A stretch of DNA of 64,000 nucleotides from Closterium sp. Naga37s-1 (taxonomy: Eukaryota > Streptophyta > Zygnematophyceae > Desmidiales > Closteriaceae): assembly GCA_947471745.1 (NCBI GenBank), contig CANJKZ010000398.1, positions 632,501-696,500 of the forward strand. Reading direction: 5' to 3'. The notes below the pieces were generated by a model, which saw only the letters and a program-made list of their open reading frames with translations, made no database searches and was not told the origin of the DNA. Positions within the stretch are counted from its first letter, which is position 1. Every line of letters begins with the position of its first letter. The position numbers and the translations under genes were made by a program. Below, one piece after another: positions 11,930 through 16,851 of this stretch.

Positions 11930-14320
11930 GCAGCACAGCAAACAGGGAGGGGGAGAGTGCAGAACAGCAAACAGCGAGGGGAAGAGAGTGCAGCAGAGCA
12001 CATGAAGGGGAAAGTTCAAGACAGAGCACATGAAGGGGAAAGTTCAAGACAGAGCACACAGGGAGAACGAGAGTTGAAGAGGTGAGAGTGAGGGTGGGGA
12101 GAAGGAGGGAGGAAGTTGAAGAGGTGGGAGTGAGGGTGGTGGCCGCATTCCGGGCTGTTACGAACAGCCCACCTCATAACAGGCAATCGTCTAAACGACT
12201 CCCACCAACACTGCACGACCCCTCGCGATCCCCAGCTCTAACTCTCTTTTCGGGATTTGGGGGCCTCCGACATTCTGGGAGTGCGACGACCAACAGCTCC
12301 AGGTAACAGGCTGTTACGAGCCCAGAATGCGGCGGCCTGAGTGACTGTTGCTTTGCACGCAGATTGTAGGTAGCTCAGCAGGAAGTCTTTGCTCCCTAAT
12401 CTAATGGCCCTGCTCGCATTGCATCTTCTCCATCCCCGCATTGCCTACACGCCACGCACTAACCACCTGCCTCTCCACTCACCGACCCTCCATCCCCACC
12501 CTGGGCTGCAGTGTCAAAACTCGCTCGCTCCCTGCCCGTCACCTTGCTCTGCTCCTGCTGGTACCTCTGACAGCGCCGCTCGTGCTGCGTGCGAGCTCTC
12601 ATGTGCTGTTCGTGCTGCTTCGGCGGCTTCCTCTGCTCTGCTCATGCGGTGAGTGCTGCTATTCCTGCTCCTGCTGACTGTGCAAGGCCTTCACTCACCG
12701 ACCTCTTCAAGCAACCCTGCTTGGGTCCAGCACAGCCATGACCTCTGCCTGTCAGCTTGCCCTGCCAGCCACCCACTGATGCTTGCGCTGCTTCCCCTAC
12801 ACTACTACTCGTGCTCGTGTCGTTTGTGTTGCATGATGCAACTTGCCTCGCCACTCACCCACCTCTTCGTACAGTCCTGAGTCCAGCAGAGCCATGACTC
12901 GCTCTCTGGCTATCAGCTTGCCCGCGCTGCTTCCGCTGCACTGCTCATGCTGCGCGTGCTGCTCGTGCTGCTCGTGCTGTTCGTGCTGCTCGTGCTGCCT
13001 CACCACTCACCGAGCTCTTCGAACGACCCTGAGTCCAGCAGAGCCATGACTCGCTCTCTGGCTATCAGCTTGCCTTGCCACTGATGCGTGCGTGCGCTGC
13101 CTGCACTGCTGTTTGCTTTGTGCGGCCTTGCCACTCACCGAGCTCTTCGAACGACCCTGGGTCGAGCAGAGTCATGATTCGCTCTCTCGCCGTCAGCTTG
13201 CCCTGCTTGTGCTGCTTCTTTATCCGCTCGAACCCCCCGCCCTTCAGCGCCTCCGCCTGTAGCCGCTCCAGCTCAATCACTGACGGCTGGGGAGGTGGGC
13301 GGGGTGAGAGTGGAGGGTAATAGGGGAAGCGGGAAGGGATGAGGGTACGAGGTAAGCTCGACTAGCCCTGCTTGTGCTGCCCCTCTATCCGCCCGCATCC
13401 ACTGCCCTTCAGCGCCTGCTGCCGCTCCAGCTCAATCACTCACGGCTGGAGGTAGGCGGGCGGGCGGGTGAGTGGGGAAGGTAGGGGAAGCGGAAGGGAA
13501 GAGGGTACGTAGAGGTAGGTCTATTCGACTTGCCCTGATTGTGCTGCCTCTTTATCCGCTCGAATCCATTGCCTTGCGTGGCGCCTCTGCCTTTAGCCGC
13601 TCCAGCCCAATAACTGACGGCTGTTAAGGTGGAGAAAAAAGGGGTTGGCAGAATGGCGGTGGGGAAGCGGGAGGGGTGGTGGGGAATAAAGGTGAGATTC
13701 ACGGTTCCCTGCTCATGCCGCTCGTGCTGCTCATGCTACCTTTCCTGCTTCCCTATTCGCTCGAAAGTGCCACTTCAGCCCCCCGCTCTACTTGGGGTGG
13801 GAGGTACCTTTCTCCGATTCCTGAGGGGAGGGGAGGGGAGGGACGGGGAGGGAAGGGGAAGGGAAGGGAAGCGACGGGAAGGAAAGGGAAGGGAGGGGAC
13901 GGGAACGGAGGCAAGAGAACAGAGAGGAATTCAAAGAAGGGAAGACCTATTTGTTCATGGACATCTCACTTGTTTAAAAACGTGTGCGGCGGGAGCAGAA
14001 GGCGACGAATCCAATGCCTCCGTCAGCTGCGGCCCGCATGCCACGCCGCTGGGCGACCCTACTACCGCCCCCCCGGCTCCTGCTAGTGTCGACGATGACG
14101 CAACAGCCGCCGCTGCTGCGAACGGCAGGAGCGGCGGCATCCCCGCTATAGGCCGCAGCGCTGCTGCTCCGCTACAAGCATGAGGCGCGATGCAGGGAGT
14201 GGTGGTGTTTATAACGGAGCGAGTGGAGCTGGGTGGCGATAGCCGAGAGGGGAGGGAAACGGAGCGAGATTTGGCGGGTCCGCGACGAACGGAGCCCGTG
14301 AGAACACGCGCGAACACCAT
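411..14320 (-). CDS. PCCB: Propionyl-CoA carboxylase beta subunit-like gene, 18 exons, 3' end off the window
   Basis: Likely the carboxyltransferase subunit that moves CO2 from carboxybiotin on the alpha subunit to propionyl-CoA, giving methylmalonyl-CoA in the mitochondrial matrix. Exons in gene order: 13970-14320, 13139-13286, 11804-11866, 11283-11316, 10660-10738, 9482-9514, 9152-9232, 8588-8648, 8021-8064, 6862-6936, 6423-6505, 5935-6009, 4961-5042, 3414-3482, 2969-3052, 2261-2339, 1398-1520, 411-487. Each was placed by PCCB protein motifs and AG/GT borders. Phases match at every junction and the sum is 1,641 nt (547 codons) with no stop. Compared with remembered PCCB proteins about 60 C-terminal residues are missing and should lie beyond base 1. 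Motifs such as [10 protein letters not shown] and ARIQEGV fit PCCB/AccD5 rather than methylcrotonyl-CoA carboxylase. The exons look intact although the introns are full of partial exon copies. Confidence 0.9.
488..735 (-). repeat. Intron 17: G-rich stretch and two acceptor-side copies of exon 18
   Basis: A GGGGT/GGGGC-rich stretch (about 495-580) lies just upstream of exon 18 in gene sense. Degenerate copies of the exon 18 start lie at about 621-654 ([10 protein letters not shown] in gene sense) and 720-750 (ASKHLTGD). The second is fused to the 27-bp array that follows. Confidence 0.8.
735..1095 (-). repeat. 27-bp tandem array in intron 17, about 13 copies
   Basis: The unit on the plus strand contains GGAGGCCACGGCTCCCCATT followed by ACACCTT. 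The GGCCACGG part matches the exon 17 codons for EATV, and the low-coordinate end joins a copy of the exon 18 start, so the unit looks like a fusion of exon-derived pieces. Copies are almost identical; one carries a G-to-A change. All frames stay open, which explains the long spurious reading frames here. Confidence 0.9.
1089..1133 (-). repeat. Donor-side partial copy of PCCB exon 17
   Basis: The sequence GCGAGTGATAACAGTCAGCT and the following bases match exon 17 positions 1431-1465, which encode [12 protein letters not shown], with several substitutions. It lies downstream of the true exon in gene sense and merges into the 27-bp array. Confidence 0.8.
1180..1355. repeat. CA/CACG microsatellite
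   Basis: Alternating CACGCA and (CA)n runs, including a pure (CA)n core at about 1260-1296. Simple repeat within intron 17. Confidence 0.95.
1596..1963 (-). repeat. Intron 16: three acceptor-side copies of exon 17 plus a minisatellite
   Basis: Copy 1 (1596-1648) reads [17 protein letters not shown] in gene sense and still has an AG before it. Copy 2 (about 1851-1896) and copy 3 (about 1941-1963) are shorter and more decayed. Between them, at about 1670-1762, lies a roughly 30-bp repeat rich in ATGCATGCATG, in about three units. All copies contain the 5' half of exon 17 and lie upstream of the real exon. Confidence 0.82.
2161..2275 (-). repeat. 23-bp tandem array copying the exon 16 donor junction, five copies
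   Basis: In gene sense the unit is GGCTTCCTCCCNGGTACCGT plus GCT. The first unit is the true exon end (GFLP then G|GTACCG); four more units follow inside the intron. Each carries a GGTACC that could act as a donor. The 23-bp period alters the frame. Confidence 0.93.
2696..2905 (-). repeat. Intron 15: two donor-side copies of exon 15
   Basis: Copies at 2841-2905 ([17 protein letters not shown] in gene sense) and about 2696-2745 (KPKEQTG, strongly decayed) repeat the 3' half of exon 15. Some flanking intron sequence is also shared: both the first copy and the real exon are followed by a GTGAACTGTG-like donor and a CATG-rich stretch. This suggests tandem duplication of a segment of roughly 100-150 bp. 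Confidence 0.82.
3061..3405. repeat. Intron 14: G-rich repeat and 10-11 bp TTGACCAGCA-type repeat
   Basis: At 3061-3160 there is a GATGGGGGGGA-type purine tract next to the exon 15 acceptor. At 3296-3405 about nine units of GACCAGCATT or GACCGGCATT run up to the exon 14 donor. No coding content was seen. Confidence 0.85.
3575..3722 (-). repeat. Intron 13: two acceptor-side copies of exon 14
   Basis: In gene sense these read [12 protein letters not shown] (3575-3615) and [13 protein letters not shown] (3682-3722). The true exon reads [15 protein letters not shown]. The second copy keeps CTTCAG before GTGCTGGAC, so its acceptor looks usable. Both lie upstream of the true exon. Confidence 0.82.
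3838..4855 (-). repeat. Intron 13: eight donor-side copies of exon 13
   Basis: Copies of the [14 protein letters not shown] end of exon 13 lie at about 3838-3865, 3966-4000, 4087-4113, 4206-4258, 4491-4535, 4598-4650, 4707-4750 and 4809-4855. The 4707-4750 copy encodes [14 protein letters not shown] exactly and ends CAG|GTGCGG. The others are progressively decayed. Shared flanking bases (for example CACTACAGGCT-like stretches) show that the duplicated unit included intron sequence. A separate 17-bp array (GTGCTCTGCCCCCACCC type, about nine units) lies at 4268-4420. Confidence 0.88.
4889..4960. repeat. CCCAT/CCCAC simple repeat next to the exon 13 donor
   Basis: Short CCCACCCCAT units directly follow the exon 13 donor in gene sense. 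Confidence 0.9.
5075..5705 (-). repeat. Intron 12: three acceptor-side copies of exon 13, poly-G and purine tracts
   Basis: Copies of the exon 13 start lie at about 5141-5200 ([12 protein letters not shown] in gene sense), 5360-5480 and 5663-5705 ([10 protein letters not shown]). In the middle copy the CCCAACACAGTGCTC segment is itself repeated about five times at a 15-bp period (5360-5430). A poly-G run lies at about 5076-5091, and GGGAGG-type purine tracts fill the rest. All copies lie upstream of the true exon. Confidence 0.85.
6120..6322 (-). repeat. Intron 11: degenerate whole-exon copy of exon 11 and ACCAC pentamer array
   Basis: Sequence at 6216-6322 resembles exon 11 over most of its length ([11 protein letters not shown] in a shifted frame, against [11 protein letters not shown]). 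The pentamer array at 6120-6215 follows its donor side in gene sense, and a similar CACACC/CGCACC stretch at 6365-6422 follows the true exon. Exon and intron start were therefore duplicated together. Confidence 0.82.
6727..6868 (-). repeat. 17-bp tandem array copying the exon 10 donor junction, about seven copies
   Basis: In gene sense the unit is GTCACTCGGGTATGTGT with a 17-bp period. GTCACTCGG is the end of exon 10 (V-T-R) and GTATG the start of its intron. A further AACGTGAGTGACATCC stretch at 6721-6737 resembles the exon end again. Confidence 0.92.
6950..7136 (-). repeat. Intron 9: GGGGGAATGCAGGA-type repeat and acceptor-side copy of exon 10
   Basis: A 15-17 bp purine-rich repeat (6950-7035) lies next to the exon 10 acceptor. 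At about 7090-7136 a copy reads [14 protein letters not shown] in gene sense, matching exon 10 [14 protein letters not shown]. Confidence 0.85.
7215..7810 (-). repeat. 18-bp tandem array derived from exon 10, about 32 copies, with an acceptor-like end
   Basis: In gene sense the unit is GTGCACATGTGTGTGACG or the GTGCGCATG variant, encoding VHMCVT. At its upstream end (7810) CATGCAG is followed by ACCCGTGGCACA, which encodes TRGT like exon 10 ([10 protein letters not shown]). The array is thus a multiplied piece of an acceptor-side exon 10 copy. The 18-bp unit keeps one frame open for about 190 codons. Two unit variants alternate irregularly. Confidence 0.93.
8021..13286 (-). CDS. PCCB: PCCB exons 2-9: N-terminal carboxyltransferase half
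   Basis: Exon 2 carries [20 protein letters not shown], the start of the beta-subunit core. Exon 3 carries [10 protein letters not shown], exon 4 [11 protein letters not shown], exon 5 [15 protein letters not shown], exon 6 the 11-residue [11 protein letters not shown], exon 7 [20 protein letters not shown], exon 8 [15 protein letters not shown] and exon 9 [14 protein letters not shown]. The SGGARIQEG and [12 protein letters not shown] segments are the conserved acyl-CoA and oxyanion-hole loops of this family. Exons are very small (33-148 nt) and introns run from about 250 to about 1,270 bp. Exon 5 ends at the first of about 29 tandem GTGAGC donors, so its true 3' edge is the least certain border. 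Confidence 0.88.
8198..8310. repeat. (CATCC)n microsatellite
   Basis: About 18-20 copies of ATCCC/CATCC in intron 8. Simple repeat. Confidence 0.97.
8754..8807 (-). repeat. Near-complete copy of PCCB exon 8 in intron 7
   Basis: In gene sense it reads [18 protein letters not shown] after an intact CGCAG acceptor, against [21 protein letters not shown] in the real exon (8588-8648). Its 3' end departs before the CAG|GT border and no GT donor is seen there. It lies upstream of the true exon. Confidence 0.88.
9008..9115. repeat. 21-bp repeat in intron 7, five copies
   Basis: The unit is CAGATCCCCTCCGCCCCCCTT or the ATCCCCCAT variant, adjacent to the exon 7 donor side. No exon origin was recognised. 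Confidence 0.85.
9521..9790. repeat. GAGAGCGGGGAGGGG-type purine repeats in intron 5
   Basis: Nested G/A repeats including a higher-order unit of about 51 bp (GGGAGTGGAGAGGGGGAGAG type) at about 9655-9750. They sit just upstream of the exon 6 acceptor in gene sense. Confidence 0.88.
9833..10115. repeat. 21-bp tandem array in intron 5, about 14 copies, in two variant blocks
   Basis: The unit TCGACCTCCCAGTTGACTGAA occurs about five times and then with ACTCAA about nine times, so variants are grouped in blocks. It abuts the 18-bp exon 5 array. Confidence 0.95.
10146..10677 (-). repeat. 18-bp tandem array copying the exon 5 donor junction, about 29 copies
   Basis: In gene sense the unit is AGCAAGATAGTGAAGGTG: the last codons of exon 5 (SKIVK) followed by the intron's GTG. 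Each unit offers AAG|GTGAGC, a near-consensus donor. The period is six codons, so donor choice would add VSKIVK repeats without changing phase. The frame is open through the whole array. Confidence 0.95.
10860..10912 (-). repeat. Acceptor-side copy of exon 5 in intron 4
   Basis: In gene sense it reads [12 protein letters not shown], against [12 protein letters not shown] in the real exon. The base before the expected border is not AG. It lies upstream of the true exon. Confidence 0.8.
11370..11803 (-). repeat. Intron 3: exon 4 copy, GGGAGGGA tract and donor-side copies of exon 3
   Basis: At about 11370-11420 a decayed exon 4 copy reads HVVSGSKG in gene sense, against GVVTGSGT. At 11541-11700 lies a GGGAGGGAGGCA purine tract. 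At 11722-11803 three or four degenerate 25-33 bp units of the type GGTGAGAGATGAAACGC repeat the end of exon 3 (MDETQIAGD) and its donor. Confidence 0.75.
11896..12064. repeat. Poly-G run and 28-bp duplicate in intron 2
   Basis: A nearly uninterrupted G run covers about 11896-11928 just upstream of the exon 3 acceptor in gene sense. At 12000-12058 a roughly 28-bp unit (ACATGAAGGGGAAAGTTCAA type) occurs twice. Confidence 0.85.
12141..12340. repeat. Possible small foldback or MITE-like sequence in intron 2
   Basis: GGCCGCATTCCGGGCTGTTA near 12142 and GGCTGTTACGAGCCCAGAAT near 12309 form imperfect inverted ends of about 28 bp around some 140 bp. The left end contains the perfect hairpin GGCTGTT-ACG-AACAGCC. 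No clear target duplication was seen. Confidence 0.35.
12465..13080 (-). repeat. Intron 2: four donor-side copies of exon 2
   Basis: Copies of the exon 2 end lie at 13012-13080 ([20 protein letters not shown] in gene sense), 12848-12925 ([20 protein letters not shown]), 12690-12778 (strongly decayed) and 12465-12560 (remnant). All four keep GGTGAGTG at the donor position. GCTCGTGCT-type repeats between them look like multiplied AAGCAGCACAAGCAG codons from the same exon. All lie downstream of the true exon. Confidence 0.88.
13362..13815 (-). repeat. Intron 1: three acceptor-side copies of exon 2
   Basis: Copies of the exon 2 start lie at 13362-13455 ([12 protein letters not shown] in gene sense), 13527-13635 ([11 protein letters not shown], then [12 protein letters not shown] in another frame) and about 13700-13815 (faint). 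They stop near the middle of exon 2. All lie upstream of the true exon. Confidence 0.85.
13970..14320 (-). CDS. PCCB: PCCB exon 1: start codon and probable mitochondrial transit peptide
   Basis: The ATG at 14320-14318 opens 117 codons ending in FKQ before a GTGAGA donor at 13969. The N-terminus ([20 protein letters not shown]) is rich in Arg, Ser and Ala and nearly free of acidic residues, as expected of a mitochondrial presequence. It is followed by an Ala/Ser/Pro/Gly-rich stretch. The leader is much longer than in animal PCCB, so part of it may be a mature low-complexity extension. The exon is phase 0 and joins exon 2, which begins PSVIELERL. An upstream in-frame start was not seen. Localization is inferred from composition only. 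Confidence 0.7.
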
Positions 14321-14853
14321 GCCGATTCGCTATTGCCTGCAGTGAAGCTGTGGGTGATAATAACTAAGGAGGCTTATAGCAGCAGGAGTTATGACATTGC
14401 ATTGCAAATCAGGGTTGTCTTCCTCAAAACTCGAAAAAACAGATGCAAATCTGTGGGGTCAAATTGATTGCAAGCGATTCTGACTGGCAAGCGATTCTGA
14501 CTGGCGGGCGGTCGTCTAACCAATCACTCTCGACTTCCCAACTGTGGTGTATCACCAACTGACGCACCACCCCATCTGGGTGACGTAGCTCGGTGGGGAC
14601 CACCTGACTCGACCAGCTAGCCAAACCGAGCCCAGCTGACGCAGCACCAGCTCAGCCCGGTAACCTGTCGGGCATCCGCCTCCGAAATCGCAAACGCTTT
14701 TGAGCGAGCCCGATATCTATATTTCATTTATGTTACATAATCGCATTGTTCGATTAATAGGCCAGCAAGCTAAACGCTTTTGTGCAATTTCTCATTTTTC
14801 AATCTACTCTCAACCAGGGTTCTCCCTAGGTTCTGAACCCGCCGGATGGCATC
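14321..14853 (-). promoter_or_regulatory. Upstream region of PCCB
   Basis: About 530 bp between the PCCB ATG and the edge of E2. A TATAAG (gene sense) lies about 55-60 bp before the ATG, near 14373-14379. A CCAAT on the plus strand lies near 14520. GCAAGCGATTCTGACTG occurs twice in tandem at 14470-14503. Promoter function is inferred from position only; no other gene was seen here. Confidence 0.35.
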
Positions 14854-15191
14854 TGTTGGGATAACCGAAAGGTTATTATAACATTCCCGAAGGTTCTCTC
14901 CTAGCGCGCCACTTCATAACGAAGCAGCACCATTGTACCAGTACCGCAATAGCCCATATAGAGCACAGCTCGAGAGTCACCCGAAGGACAACAGTCGCTG
15001 TTAGTCAACTATCGCGACTGTTAACCGTCTGGCAACCGCATCAGAGGTTATGCGATGCAATATGGTAACTGTCGAGAATGGCAATCGTCGCAGTTACTGT
15101 AGCTATGTAATACAGTTAATAAATGGAATGTACCCCTCAGAGTACATGGCTAGCTAGTTTGCTATTTATACGCTTGTATCTCTATCTTATA

Positions 15192-15327
15192 TGTCAGATT
15201 ACAATTGTATCTCTAGGCTACAGTAGGGTCACTCCTTAGTGAGTACAACACTTTAGGGTTAGGTTTCCCCTACTTGTACTCACCTGTTGCCTAGTCCAAT
15301 CCATCATTCCTAGTTGTATTCTTGACA
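15192..15327 (+). repeat. E1 5' LTR
   Basis: 136 bp, TG...CA termini, matched at 22511-22646. Confidence 0.93.
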
Positions 15328-15639
15328 TGTTATCAGAGTAGGAACCGTTCCTACATGGGCCCACCGTTCCGCCTAGTGGTAGCGCCACGCCCTACACAGT
15401 AGCCAGCGCGCTGGCGCCCCTAGCTCTCACTGTCGCGACCCTTGCAGCCCGTGCGCTGCCCCTGCGACCGCGCTGCCCCTGCAGCCGTGCTCGCCCTTAC
15501 GACCGTGCTGCCCCTTGCAGCCGTGCTCGCCCCTGCTACCGTGCTGCCCCTGCAGCCGCGCCTGCCCCTGTGGCCCGCGCGCTGCTCCTCCAGCCCGTAC
15601 GCTGCCCCTGCAGCCCGTTCACGCTGCCCCTGCAGCCGC

Positions 15640-16395
15640 GCGTCGCCTCTGCAGCCAGCCCGCGCGTCGCCCCTGGAGCCCGCGCGCCGCCTGTGCAGCC
15701 CGTCCTCGCGGACCCTGCAGCCCGCGCGTCACCCCTGGAGCCCGCGCGCCGCCTCTGCAGCCCGTCCTCGCGGACCCTGCAGCCCGCGCGTCGCCCCTGG
15801 AGCCCGCGCGCCGCCTCTGCAGCCCGTCCTCGCGGACCCTGCAGCCCGCGCGTCGCCCCTGGAGCCCGCGCGCCGCCTCTGCAGCCCGTCCTCGCGGACC
15901 CTGCAGCCCGCGCGTCGCCCCTGGAGCCCGCGCGCCGCCTCTGCAGCCCGTCCTCGCGGACCCTGCAGCCCGCGCGTCGCCCCTGGAGCCCGCGCGCCGC
16001 CTCTGCAGCCCGTCCTCGCGGACCCTGCAGCCCGCGCGTCGCCCCTGGAGCCCGCGCGCCGCCTCTGCAGCCCGTCCTCGCGGACCCTGCAGCCCGCGCG
16101 TCGCCCCTGGAGCCCGCGCGCCGCCTCTGCAGCCCGTCCTCGCGGACCCTGCAGCCCGCGCGTCGCCCCTGGAGCCCGCGCGCCGCCTCTGCAGCCCGTC
16201 CTCGCGGACCCTGCAGCCCGCGCGTCGCCCCTGGAGCCCGCGCGCCGCCTCTGCAGCCCGTCCTCGCGGACCCTGCAGCCCGCGCGTCGCCCCTGGAGCC
16301 CGCGCGCCGCCTCTGCAGCCCGTCCTCGCGGACCCTGCAGCCCGCGCGTCGCCCCTGGAGCCCGCGCGCCGCCTCTGCAGCCCGTCCGCGCGGCC
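15640..16395 (+). repeat. 62-bp tandem repeat in the E1 leader, about 11-12 copies
   Basis: The unit contains CCCGCGCGTCGCCCCTGGAG and CCTCGCGGACCCTGCAG. Units are almost identical. Because 62 is not a multiple of three and no frame holds a stop, all three plus frames are open for more than 300 codons. A pure A run follows at about 16610-16626. Confidence 0.95.
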
Positions 16396-16851
16396 CCTGC
16401 AGCCCGTACGAGCTGCCTTTGCAGCCAGCGCGGCGCCCCTGCAGCCCGCGCGTCCTGCCCCTGCAACCTGCGCCAGCGCCCTGCCCTGCGCGCGCTGACG
16501 CCCTGCCCTGCGCCAGCGCCCTGCCCTGCGCCCGCGCCCTGCCCTGCGCCAGCGCCCTGCCCTGCGCCAGCGCCCTGCTATACCCTAAATATAATTAAAT
16601 TGTTTATTAAAAAAAAAAAAAAAAAAGAGGACCCTAGGTGCTTCTGCCCTAGGAGCTACTGCCTACTACTGCCCTGCTGTGGCCGCGCGCCGCCCTGCTC
16701 TGGCCGCGCGCCGCCCTGCTGCTGTTACTACTGCTGCTGCTCCTACTCGTGCTACTGGGAGTGGAGGAGGTGCTGCTGGGAGTGCAGGAGGTGCTGCTGG
16801 CGCTGTAGGAGCTGGAGGTGCTGGACCTACTCCTGACCGTCACTGTCTGTC

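Noticed and set aside
411-14320. Methylcrotonyl-CoA carboxylase beta subunit as the identity of the host gene
   Set aside because: Segments such as [24 protein letters not shown] and [13 protein letters not shown] follow PCCB/AccD5 rather than the MCCB pattern.
15442-16836. Three overlapping Arg/Pro/Ala-rich proteins of 327-464 codons
   Set aside because: All three frames are open because a 62-bp GC-rich unit without stops is repeated; it is the leader of E1.
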